Positions 45,055-53,063 of a stretch of 59,025 bases of DNA are shown in pieces; the first letter of the stretch is position 1; each line of letters opens with the position of its first letter. The translations under genes and the position numbers were made by a program. Source of the stretch: Bdellovibrionales bacterium. GTDB lineage: Bacteria > Bdellovibrionota > UBA1018 > CAIMNF01. Where the stretch lies: contig CANBTI010000010.1 in NCBI GenBank assembly GCA_947372355.1, forward strand, positions 1-59,025, in the 5' to 3' direction. The notes beneath the pieces are model-generated. The model did not search any database and had not been told where the DNA came from. It saw only the letters and a program-made list of their open reading frames with translations.

Positions 45055-45943
45055 AAAAGTTTACGGAAGCCAATACGTAGATCTTGCATATAAAAACCCA
45101 ATTGGATTATTTCTAACCAAGATGTTTTTCGTGCGTCCATGGTTGAGTAAACTCATGGGTGCTTATGAAGATTCACGCCGGAGTGTTTCTAAAATCAAAC
45201 CCTTCATTGAACAGTATCAAATTCCGATGGATCAATATGAACCACAGGAGTTCCATTCTTTTAACGATTTTTTTATTCGTAAATTTCGCACTGGGAAACG
45301 AATTTTCAACTCATCGCCCAAAGCATTTTGCGCAGGCGCCGAAGCACGCTATCTCGCCTTTGAAAACATTTCGGCAAACTCTCGCGTGAAAGTAAAAGGC
45401 ATCGATCTTTCCATCTCTGAACTTTTCGGGAATACAAAAGAAGAGCATGCGTTAGCACAAGAATTTGATGGCGGAACGGTCATCATCGCAAGGCTTTGCC
45501 CAGTTGATTATCATCGCTACCATTTTCCATGCGATGGCGAAGTGCTGAATCAATTCCAAGTCAGTGGACTCCTCCACTCCGTCAACCCAGTGGCGCTATC
45601 GGTAGAACCAGAAATTTTTCTCATCAACGAAAGACACGTTTGTATTTTCAAAAATGAAACATTTGGAAAAGTAGCGATGATTGAAGTGGGAGCGCTTGGG
45701 GTAGGCAAAATTATCCAGTCTTATGCCAAAGCCAATTATGTTGGAACTAAATTTGTCAAAGGTGACGAAAAAGGTTATTTTTTATTTGGGGGATCAACTG
45801 TGATTTGGGTGCTTAAAAAAGGCGCTCTCACTTTAGATCAAGATTTAACGACTAATAGCTCGAACAACAAAGAGATTTTAGAAACTTGGATCCCTTTAGG
45901 AGATACACTGGGTGAGTTCCGGAGCGACATCAGTCGCACATGA
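45011..45943 (+). CDS. psd: Phosphatidylserine decarboxylase, with variant triad residue
   Basis: A 310-residue proenzyme that decarboxylates phosphatidylserine to phosphatidylethanolamine. The self-cleavage site is LFGGSTVIW (G261-S262), and the histidine segment is CPVDYHRYHFP (H168/H171). The position of the usual triad aspartate (S-P-x-D-G-K in relatives) reads CAGAEARYLAFENI, giving E111. The long form starting MIRYHNR and ending near GDTLGEF resembles clostridial Psd. GGAGG precedes the ATG. It overlaps the Rsm22-like gene by 44 bases and the next gene by 32. Confidence 0.85.
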   Translation: MIRYHNRSSNRVENEKVYGSQYVDLAYKNPIGLFLTKMFFVRPWLSKLMGAYEDSRRSVSKIKPFIEQYQIPMDQYEPQEFHSFNDFFIRKFRTGKRIFNSSPKAFCAGAEARYLAFENISANSRVKVKGIDLSISELFGNTKEEHALAQEFDGGTVIIARLCPVDYHRYHFPCDGEVLNQFQVSGLLHSVNPVALSVEPEIFLINERHVCIFKNETFGKVAMIEVGALGVGKIIQSYAKANYVGTKFVKGDEKGYFLFGGSTVIWVLKKGALTLDQDLTTNSSNNKEILETWIPLGDTLGEFRSDISRT

Positions 45944-46958
45944 AACAGTAAACGCTCTATTTGAAAAGATCATCGGTCCATTTTCAGCAACTCTGATCAG
46001 TGGTCTTCTTGTTGAACCCGATAACATTGAAGAACGTGTGGGAACTTTGGTGTATGAATTCAATGCCCATCCTCACCTCCTTTATCCTTTTAGAAAATTT
46101 ATTTCATCTCTTCAAAACAAAGATGTAGTGGCATCTCTGGAAGAGCAGATTCGTTTTTTCCAAACAAAACAAACCCGAAATTACCTGTTTGTTAATTTAC
46201 TCAATGATGTTTTACAAATTAAAGAGTTAAAACTAGATCTTGAAACTGGCAGATTGCCAGGAAAACCAAAAGATCTTTTACAGTTTTCCACTATCGCTCG
46301 TGTAGAGTTTGGTGAAGAATCTCGCTACAAAGATCTCATGTGTGCGGTTGGATTATTATTTGATTTTGTATTTTATCTTCAAAAAACTCCGATTTTAAAT
46401 CTAAATGGAGCTAAGTTTGACGATTTCATCAAAGCCTCTTTCGTGAAAGGAATTGAACAAGGGAAATTGATCATTCGGCTTTCTCGTCACAAATCAAATC
46501 TCACAAATGAAAAACATGCGCCGGTTACTGCCATGCTACGACAATTGAGTCATGTGATCTTTTGTTTACTCTATCCAAATATCGGTCCAGAGTTTTACAA
46601 AAAGCTTTCAACCATGAAGTACAATGAACCACTTAAACTTGCTTTAGAGATGAAAGAGTTTGGAGTTCACTCTGGAATGCTTGCCTCTTATATCGCTGAA
46701 AGTTTTAGCATCTTTGATCCTCTTGGGGAAGTGATGAGCGTTTGGGGAATGCCTCACCTTGCCCACCAAACACAAAATATTGCCATTCATGATTTGGCAG
46801 CTCTGGCTGAACTTGGGGTTATTCTTAAAGAGAATTTTAGGGTTACTGATTTTTCTGAATCCGCAAGCGTTGGATCAGTCGTGCCTGAATTAAAGTTTCT
46901 TGATTTTGTTTTTTCACAAAGAGTTCGAGAAGATCTCGTGGATCCAGGAAAAACGTAA
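45912..46958 (+). CDS. Degenerate HDOD-like protein, unknown function
   Basis: A 348-residue soluble, mostly helical protein. The C-terminal half has the spacing of an HDOD domain (KEFGVHSGMLASYIAESF, then FDPLGEVMSVWGMPHLAHQT) but lacks HD metal residues. I infer an HDOD relative without enzymatic activity; this is by eye only. It starts at GTG 45912 about 9 bases after GGAG and overlaps psd by 32 bases. It is joined to the next gene by a TAATG overlap. Confidence 0.55.
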   Translation: MSSGATSVAHETVNALFEKIIGPFSATLISGLLVEPDNIEERVGTLVYEFNAHPHLLYPFRKFISSLQNKDVVASLEEQIRFFQTKQTRNYLFVNLLNDVLQIKELKLDLETGRLPGKPKDLLQFSTIARVEFGEESRYKDLMCAVGLLFDFVFYLQKTPILNLNGAKFDDFIKASFVKGIEQGKLIIRLSRHKSNLTNEKHAPVTAMLRQLSHVIFCLLYPNIGPEFYKKLSTMKYNEPLKLALEMKEFGVHSGMLASYIAESFSIFDPLGEVMSVWGMPHLAHQTQNIAIHDLAALAELGVILKENFRVTDFSESASVGSVVPELKFLDFVFSQRVREDLVDPGKT

Positions 46959-47563
46959 TGAAAATTCAATATAACCGATACACCGAAATGAGTTGTTTTA
47001 AAGTCAGGGGCCTAGTTGGAGCTGCTGAGTGGAAGATGCTCAGCCTTGGATTTACGATTATCTTTAAAACCTTGGAAGAAATGTTTGTGATCAATTTGGT
47101 TCATGCAGAAATTGAACCTGCAATTTTACCTTTAATTTTAGAATTTAAAAAAGGCATCGCAAAACTAACCAAGCAAAAAGTATTCATCATTTCAAAAGAA
47201 AGAGGATTAGGAGATTTTCCAAAAATTGAAGTCCTCCTTTCCCGTTTTCAAGGTTCCAAAATGCGCCAAATTGGCGATCGCATTATTCTAGAAGATCAAA
47301 TCTATGCTTTAGAACAAGAAATTATCTCTATTGAAGCACAAATTCAAAAATTAGGTTTTGATGAAAGCACTTCTAAAAAAGAAATTCAAAAAAACATCAT
47401 GGTGAAAACTCAAAAAAAATCACTTGAAGGATGCATCAAATGGCAAAAACAGCGCAAAGAAACGATGCAGAAAGTTGCCAGCGAAGAAGAAGATCTGGAT
47501 GCAAAGCTAAAATCGACTATTGAGGAAGTAACCAAAGTATTGGGGAAAGAGCTTAATTTATGA
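46958..47563 (+). CDS. STAS-like domain plus coiled coil, unknown function
   Basis: A 201-residue protein. Residues 1-105 alternate strands and helices like a STAS (anti-anti-sigma) domain: CFKVRGLVGAAEWKML, then MFVINLVHAEIEPAILPLIL and KQKVFIISKE. Residues 115-201 form a charged coiled coil. The STAS assignment is a guess from pattern. TAATG with the HDOD-like gene, ATGA with the next, so the three are produced together. Confidence 0.5.
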   Translation: MKIQYNRYTEMSCFKVRGLVGAAEWKMLSLGFTIIFKTLEEMFVINLVHAEIEPAILPLILEFKKGIAKLTKQKVFIISKERGLGDFPKIEVLLSRFQGSKMRQIGDRIILEDQIYALEQEIISIEAQIQKLGFDESTSKKEIQKNIMVKTQKKSLEGCIKWQKQRKETMQKVASEEEDLDAKLKSTIEEVTKVLGKELNL

Positions 47564-47859
47564 GTTTTAAACCTGAAACGATTGCCACTGAAGATGTGAT
47601 CACTCACACACTTGCACTTCAAGTCAGAAAAAATGAACTCACTTTAACCCGTGATGAAGTTGCCGCTAGGTTAAACACCATTGAGCAAGTGATCAATGAA
47701 AATGAATTGCTTCAGGCCAAAACTAAAGAGCAAGTAGCGGAAAGCGTAGACTTATATTTAGATGAATGGGAAAAGATGAAAGAGTTTTATCCCGAAATCC
47801 GTCTCGGGATATTACAAAAAACCCTCGAACTTCTCTCTCCTGATCAGAAAAAGAAGTAG
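47560..47859 (+). CDS. Small helical protein ending the psd operon
   Basis: A 99-residue acidic, helical protein (VRKNELTLTRDEVAARLNTI, DLYLDEWEKMKEFYPEIRLG). No family recognised. The ATGA overlap with the STAS-like gene and the conserved order suggest that it acts with the two proteins before it. It ends 2 bases from the convergent transglutaminase-like gene with no terminator between. Confidence 0.5.
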   Translation: MSFKPETIATEDVITHTLALQVRKNELTLTRDEVAARLNTIEQVINENELLQAKTKEQVAESVDLYLDEWEKMKEFYPEIRLGILQKTLELLSPDQKKK

Positions 47860-47861
47860 TT

Positions 47862-49400
47862 TTACTGTTGTTCAACTCTCATGGGGCGATAAATTTTACC
47901 CAATTGAGCAAATCTTCCAGCAAAGCCTGCTTTTTTAACAAAATACAAATCATCTGGGCGATCAAGAGTGATCCATTGGCCACCAATGATTTCATTACTT
48001 CTATTTAATTCCAATTTATAACGATAGTGCGCATGAGCAAGAACGTGTTCAGGATATTCTTTGCGTGTATCCAAATCACCTTCTCTGATCAACATATCTT
48101 GGTATTTATTGTACTCATCCATGAATGAAGTGAAATAATCTTTCAAGCCGAAGATTCCCGATAAACTTGGGTTCCAAAAAGTCCAGCCGTAATCGGTATC
48201 ATCAGCATAATAAAGATTAGTATCCATCTCTACCATTTTTGCTGTTCCTGGAGCAGATTTGCTGTTTGGAGATTCCTCTCCAACCACTCTTGAATCAAAT
48301 TTGTAAATCGGTTGATTCCAAACCTCTTGATCGCGAGTTTTATCCATTAAAAATCCTTCTTTCATGATTCCTAATTGATTGGCCATCACAATATGAAAAG
48401 AACCTGCATTGGTATCGCTACAAGCTGGATCTTGTGAATTCATTCGAGCATTGCTCACAAAGTTTGGATCCTTAACACTAGCCAAACGATTTTGTTGTTG
48501 GATGGTGAGAGATCCAGAACTTTTGTTTCCGTATAATCTTAAAACATCTTGTTGATAAGTTTGAGCAAGAGATTCTAAATCTGTATCTAACTTATCTTCG
48601 GTATCGCCGTAATCAGTCATCACTTCTACGCCGCCTACCATTTTAGTAATTGGGTAAGTAAAAGTTTTTGTACACATTTGGCCTACGTATCTGATTTCAA
48701 CTTTAGGAGCTACCGATTTATCAAAAATACGTTTGAACTTATTGAGTTTTGCACTCGCTGCGCTCCAACCATCTAAATCTGCATAGTTTGCTGTGAGAAG
48801 AGCTTTCACATCACCTGTTCCAAACGGAATGGTCACTTTTTTACCATCAATCATTACATCCACATCAACCGGTAGTGGCTCAGTGTAATGAGAAGATGCA
48901 GCCGACCAAGCATGGCAATAGCCTTCCCAGTAAGCATCTGTGGCTTTATTTTTGGAACGATAATCTTTTACCAGTTTGTAATCGAAATCACCGGTAACGA
49001 TTGCGTACTTCTCAAATGGAGATAACATCGACAACTGTGTACGGCTCAATCCAGCAATTTCACTTTTGCTATAAAGACGGTAATTAAAAAACAAGCGATC
49101 ACGATCTGCCGCTGTTAAATTTTGGCTCATTCCAGATTCTTGGAACTCATGCCAACGGTAACTGAATGCTCCGCGGTTTTTAGGCCAATAACTATCACCC
49201 CATGGTGTTTGTTCTGTTGGAACTTCACCATTGAGAGGCATTTGATTAAAGCTAGAAGTGTAGTTCACACGATGCCAATCGGCGTTGAGTCCGGTTGGAT
49301 CATTCATTTGATTCCAATGGTCTGCATGGGCCATAGGAATCGTGTTTAAAAATGCTGAAATTGCCAAAGTGCCTAGGGTGAAAATTTTAGTCTTGTTCAT
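47862..49400 (-). CDS. Secreted transglutaminase-elicitor-like protein
   Basis: A 512-residue protein with a signal peptide (about residues 1-26, cleavage after MAHA). The catalytic region looks like the transglutaminase-elicitor family known from oomycetes and some bacteria: cysteine in AYWEGYCHAWSAASSHY (about residue 162), histidine in AGSFHIVMANQLG and aspartate in LMDKTRDQEVWNQPI. It would cross-link or hydrolyse protein glutamine side chains outside the cell. ATG at 49400 is chosen; a TTG seven codons upstream is possible. It is rich in tyrosine and tryptophan. Confidence 0.7.
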   Translation of the reverse strand: MNKTKIFTLGTLAISAFLNTIPMAHADHWNQMNDPTGLNADWHRVNYTSSFNQMPLNGEVPTEQTPWGDSYWPKNRGAFSYRWHEFQESGMSQNLTAADRDRLFFNYRLYSKSEIAGLSRTQLSMLSPFEKYAIVTGDFDYKLVKDYRSKNKATDAYWEGYCHAWSAASSHYTEPLPVDVDVMIDGKKVTIPFGTGDVKALLTANYADLDGWSAASAKLNKFKRIFDKSVAPKVEIRYVGQMCTKTFTYPITKMVGGVEVMTDYGDTEDKLDTDLESLAQTYQQDVLRLYGNKSSGSLTIQQQNRLASVKDPNFVSNARMNSQDPACSDTNAGSFHIVMANQLGIMKEGFLMDKTRDQEVWNQPIYKFDSRVVGEESPNSKSAPGTAKMVEMDTNLYYADDTDYGWTFWNPSLSGIFGLKDYFTSFMDEYNKYQDMLIREGDLDTRKEYPEHVLAHAHYRYKLELNRSNEIIGGQWITLDRPDDLYFVKKAGFAGRFAQLGKIYRPMRVEQQ

Positions 49401-49482
49401 GGGAACGAATGATATCAGCAAAGTCCGATTTATTCAATTCGTTTTATTTAAATAATCAAAAAACTCGTTTAATGATATTAGT

Positions 49483-50514
49483 TTAACGAGGAAGTTGAAC
49501 CATCAAGGGTGATTTTGAATGGCCATCTTGGTGGCAACTAAAACAGGTGTAAACATCAAGATACGATCTTGTTTTCATGTAAACACGTACATTTTGAATT
49601 GATTCTGCTTTCTTACCATCATTTTGCTTCATTGCCTGAACCAACTGGATGCGTTCTTCTAAGTTTTCTTTCTTATCCCAACGGTTTGTTTTCAATTTAA
49701 ACAAAAAGAAATTTAAACGACGGTACATCTTCATCGCTTTATCTAAATAAAGTTCGGATTCTTCGGGATTTGTTTCACTCACCTCTAGTGAATGTTTTAA
49801 AAACTCATCGCCAAAATAAACGGTTGTTCCATGCATGGCAAATGGGGTTTTAGACGTGGTATTGCATTTTTTAGCAATTCCTCTTCTGAAAAAAGGCAGA
49901 CCACAGGGCGAATCTTTTCCCGACATATAATCAGCAAGTTCAAGAATCTTTTTTTCACGAGCCGCACCAAAATCGATATCACTAGATAAGGTGAGCGCAT
50001 TAAACAAATGAAAAATAGGCATTTGAATCGCTAGAGCGATCACTTTATCTAAAGTGGCATCACTCACTTTTCCAAATTCTGCTTTTTCACGGCGTAAGGT
50101 ATTGGCAATATTCCAAGAAGCAATTCTTTCATCATCCGGTGCAAGTTTGAGGGCTAGATCTAAAAATTGTTGAGAAAGTTCGTACCTTTGTACAATCTTA
50201 GCTCGATCCATTTCTGGTTCTTTTAATTTACCTTCCAAAAATCCATTATTCCGATCCAAGATCAACATCCCAGTATAAACAAGGTACATTCCAGCATTTT
50301 GATTCAATTGAGATGGCGTTTGTTTTGCCCAATCAAGGATCACTTGTGAATTAAAAATCATTTCTGCTTCCAGGGAAGCCGCACCCTTCACGGCATCACG
50401 ATCATCATGATTAAAAGATGAAAAATAAACGTTACGAGAAAGACTCAAGTCCTGAGCCATGGCTGGATGAGAATAAGATATTTGGGCAAGTAAAGTTGCT
50501 AACAAAAAAAGCAT
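49483..50514 (-). CDS. Secreted protein with a single c-type heme site
   Basis: A 343-residue protein with a signal peptide (about residues 1-20, ending SHPAMA) and a C-terminal CFSCH heme-binding motif (about residues 322-326, DVYTCFSCHQDGH). Residues 90-300 are helical, possibly repeat-like (SQQFLDLALKLAPDDERI). Two further cysteines, CGLPFF and KKCNTTS, may form a disulfide. It is not a known cytochrome by size or layout. It ends 82 bases before the transglutaminase-like gene on the same strand. Confidence 0.6.
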   Translation of the reverse strand: MLFLLATLLAQISYSHPAMAQDLSLSRNVYFSSFNHDDRDAVKGAASLEAEMIFNSQVILDWAKQTPSQLNQNAGMYLVYTGMLILDRNNGFLEGKLKEPEMDRAKIVQRYELSQQFLDLALKLAPDDERIASWNIANTLRREKAEFGKVSDATLDKVIALAIQMPIFHLFNALTLSSDIDFGAAREKKILELADYMSGKDSPCGLPFFRRGIAKKCNTTSKTPFAMHGTTVYFGDEFLKHSLEVSETNPEESELYLDKAMKMYRRLNFFLFKLKTNRWDKKENLEERIQLVQAMKQNDGKKAESIQNVRVYMKTRSYLDVYTCFSCHQDGHSKSPLMVQLPR

Positions 50515-50520
50515 TTAATC

Positions 50521-50545
50521 TTTTTACACTAAGGTTGTGTAAAAA
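50521..50545 (-). promoter_or_regulatory. Perfect inverted repeat before the heme-protein gene
   Basis: TTTTTACAC (50521-50529) and GTGTAAAAA (50537-50545) form a 9-bp stem with a 7-base loop, between the rsmB stop and the next ATG (6 bases away). It includes the only purine-rich ribosome-binding stretch (AAAAAG). It may be a repressor site or a weak terminator. Confidence 0.4.
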
Positions 50546-50546
50546 G

Positions 50547-51773
50547 TCAAGATTTTTTAATCATTTTGGCTAGGATCGCATCTCCAAATGGTGCCACATG
50601 CGGGAACCATTCCCAAGATTGTGTGCAGGCAAACCCTTCAGGAAGTTTAGGTTCATTCTCTTTTGGCATCACCGAGCAAGTGCTGTAGAGAATCGCGCCG
50701 TCTTCTTTTAGATGTTTAGATGCCCAATCCACGAGTTCGCTTTGCGTGTTGTGGAGCTTATCGATTTCACTCTCGGTACGATTCCATTTCACTTCCGGGT
50801 GTCTGCGAATGATTCCAGTGCTGGAGCATGGAGCATCAATCCAAATCAAATCATATTGGATCGGGCTCTTTTGAATTTCTTTGTAAGGCTGAATCACAAT
50901 TTGTTTTTGAAAACCCAATCGACTGCGATTTTCCATCACTTTTTGCATGCGATCATTATCCACATCGGTAGCCACCACCGTGTATCCACAAGCGGCTAAG
51001 CCCAGTGATTTTCCGCCCGGTGCTGAACAGAGATCTAAAATTTTAATCGATTCAGGATCTTTGCCAGTGGTTTGAAGATACTTCACTGCTTCTTTTAAAA
51101 GAAGTTGATTTGAAATGTCTTGAACAAAGCCTTTGGGTTCATCACCACGATAACCGGCTTCGAGTAAAAAAGGTTCTTCGGAGTCCAGTTTACGATACCA
51201 AGTTTTGGGGCGCTCTAAACAAGCTTTCGCAAAAGCGAGAGTCCAATCTAGGCCGCGGGTTTTTCTGAGTCCAAAAAAAAGCCAATCCGGCAAACTAGAC
51301 CACGCCAATTGCTCAGCATGAGGTGTTTCGCTCGTGATTTTCCAGTTTTTCCAATCATCACGCGCATCGGCCACTTTTCGTAAAATGGCATTCGCAAATT
51401 TCGAAGGCGCTTCCCCTTCACTATCACCAATGGATTGAACGGTTTCAGAAACAATCAACGCTGAAGGTGTGTCTTGCTCGAGCAATTGATAAACCGCAGT
51501 TTGCAAATAGCGACGGAGCGGGCCCGTTGGTTTTTTCTTCAGTGAATAAGTATCAATGATGTAATCAATGCGACCCCGAAAGCGAATCACTCCTGAACAA
51601 AGTTCATAGATCCATCCACGTTCAAACTCTGGAAGAGTGCGATCACTATTGCGAGTGATCTCTTCGAAAAAACTTTGCTCCAAGGATTGATGAGAATTTG
51701 CAACTTGAGCAAGCGTTTTTACCGCAATTTTACGGAGTTGGATTAAACTATCTGAGCGATTATCTTGCGCCAT
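50547..51773 (-). CDS. rsmB: 16S rRNA m5C methyltransferase RsmB
   Basis: A 408-residue enzyme with an N-terminal NusB-like RNA-binding domain (about residues 12-140, IAVKTLAQVANSHQSLEQ) and a C-terminal methyltransferase: motif I ILDLCSAPGGKSLGLAACG, motif IV WIDAPCSSTGIIRRHPEVKW, motif VI LYSTCSVMPKENE. It methylates C967 of 16S rRNA (E. coli numbering). ATG at 51773 is taken; an in-frame codon 16 upstream would overlap sppA further. It overlaps sppA by 14 bases. Confidence 0.93.
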   Translation of the reverse strand: MAQDNRSDSLIQLRKIAVKTLAQVANSHQSLEQSFFEEITRNSDRTLPEFERGWIYELCSGVIRFRGRIDYIIDTYSLKKKPTGPLRRYLQTAVYQLLEQDTPSALIVSETVQSIGDSEGEAPSKFANAILRKVADARDDWKNWKITSETPHAEQLAWSSLPDWLFFGLRKTRGLDWTLAFAKACLERPKTWYRKLDSEEPFLLEAGYRGDEPKGFVQDISNQLLLKEAVKYLQTTGKDPESIKILDLCSAPGGKSLGLAACGYTVVATDVDNDRMQKVMENRSRLGFQKQIVIQPYKEIQKSPIQYDLIWIDAPCSSTGIIRRHPEVKWNRTESEIDKLHNTQSELVDWASKHLKEDGAILYSTCSVMPKENEPKLPEGFACTQSWEWFPHVAPFGDAILAKMIKKS

Positions 51774-52803
51774 TCCAGATCCAATACAGCCCCGGTGGCA
51801 AAATTTTACGTTCGCTGACATTCATGCCGGTGATGCGATCTGCAACCTTGGCAACTAAGTGATCGATGAAGGAAGAGCCTTCTTCGAAATCATCTTCGTC
51901 TTCATCGCCGCCGCCCATGATTAAATCTTTTAAGCCTGATGCTTTTTTCACAGGATGAACCAGTTTTACTTTGCCTTTAATTTTCGCTTCTTTGGCAATG
52001 TATTTCACAGCATCATTGAGCGTGCCAATTTCATCCACCAATTTTAATTTCTTCGCTTGCACGCCTGAGAACACGCGGCCATCAGCGATCGCTGTTACTT
52101 CTTCAGGAGTCATGTGGCGTCCTTCTGCTACAGCTGCTTTAAATTGCTCCAAAGTATCTAATACTAATTGTTGAAAGTAAGCGCGCTCATCTGGGCGCAT
52201 ATCACGATACTCAGAACCAGAATCTTTGAATTTTCCAGTATTGATCGTAAAACGCTCTACTTTTGCCCACTCATACAATTTTTTCAAATTCATGAATTCC
52301 ATGATCACACCAATAGAACCCGTGAGTGTTCCTGCGTTTGCATAAACTTTTTTTGCACCAGCAGCGATATAAAACGCGCCAGATGCCGCTACACTTTCCA
52401 TTGAAACCACGAGTGGTTTTGGAAAAGCTTTCACTGCTTCATAAATTTCTTGAGAAGGAGCCACTGCACCACCGGGTGAGTTCAAGCGGAGAACAACAGC
52501 TTTAATATCTTTTTCTTCTTCAGCTGCTTTCAGTTGCTTCATGATTTTTTTAGATTCCATGATCGCGCCATTGAGCTCGATGATGGCAACATAGTTTCCA
52601 GAAGCGGCGCTGAACACGGCTTGATCTTTATCTTTCCAAAGGGAACCCTTCATTAGAAAATAAACAAAAGAGAATACGAGGAACAAACCGAAAAGCACGG
52701 CCGACATTCCTAAAACCACGGCGAGAGGGTTTAATTTGCTCTTCTTGATTTCTTTTGGCTGAACAGGGGTAACCGGAGTTTGATTTTCTTGATTTTGATC
52801 CAT
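51760..52803 (-). CDS. sppA: Signal peptide peptidase SppA, 36 kDa type
   Basis: A 347-residue membrane protease with one N-terminal helix (about residues 33-55, LAVVLGMSAVLFGLFLVFS). The fold is the SppA/ClpP type: LRLNSPGGAVAPSQEIYEAV, ASGAFYIAAGAKKVYANAG with the catalytic lysine, and LTGSIGVIMEFMNL with the nucleophile serine. It degrades cleaved signal peptides in the inner membrane. An in-frame ATG at 52839 gives 12 more residues; neither has a clear ribosome binding site. Confidence 0.92.
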   Translation of the reverse strand: MDQNQENQTPVTPVQPKEIKKSKLNPLAVVLGMSAVLFGLFLVFSFVYFLMKGSLWKDKDQAVFSAASGNYVAIIELNGAIMESKKIMKQLKAAEEEKDIKAVVLRLNSPGGAVAPSQEIYEAVKAFPKPLVVSMESVAASGAFYIAAGAKKVYANAGTLTGSIGVIMEFMNLKKLYEWAKVERFTINTGKFKDSGSEYRDMRPDERAYFQQLVLDTLEQFKAAVAEGRHMTPEEVTAIADGRVFSGVQAKKLKLVDEIGTLNDAVKYIAKEAKIKGKVKLVHPVKKASGLKDLIMGGGDEDEDDFEEGSSFIDHLVAKVADRITGMNVSERKILPPGLYWIWNGAR

Positions 52804-52920
52804 GAAGGAAATGGTATGCCCAAAATCAGATAATTTCATTTAAAATAAAGACTTACGCCCCGTGATGCCGCATTGCGCATGCAGTCTTAAAACTAATTAC
52901 GCCTTACGTTGAGTTTGCGC

Positions 52921-52949
52921 TTGAAGGTTTTTTTGTGATCGGCTATAAA
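52921..52949 (+). promoter_or_regulatory. Promoter of tRNA-Glu
   Basis: TTGAAG (52921-52926) and TATAAA (52944-52949) are exactly 17 bases apart, with the expected start near 52956, 17 bases before the mature tRNA. Confidence 0.65.
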
Positions 52950-52972
52950 CAAATTTCCTCTTATTCAGTTGC

Positions 52973-53048
52973 GTCCCTATCGTCTAGAGGCCTAGGACAC
53001 TGCCTTTTCACGGCGGCGACCGGGGTTCGAATCCCCGTGGGGACGCCA
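52973..53048 (+). tRNA. tRNA-Glu (anticodon TTC)
   Basis: Acceptor GTCCCTA with TGGGGAC, anticodon arm CTGCC-TTTTCAC-GGCGG with anticodon TTC, T arm GGGGTTCGAATCCCC, encoded CCA end. Length 76 bases. An integrase gene follows 15 bases after it, so this gene's 3' end is the likely attachment site. Confidence 0.95.
53022..53048 (+). other. Presumed attL at the tRNA-Glu 3' end
   Basis: Tyrosine integrases commonly recombine at the 3' half of a tRNA gene and leave that part intact. The T arm, acceptor and CCA of tRNA-Glu are intact next to the integrase. The matching copy (attR) must lie beyond the window, so the core limits are estimated. Confidence 0.5.
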
Positions 53049-53063
53049 AATTTTCTAACTTAC

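Noticed and set aside
52848-52893. AAGACT/AGTCTT arms before tRNA-Glu as a terminator
   Set aside because: The arms are 6 bases with a loop of more than 30, and no T run follows; too weak to call.
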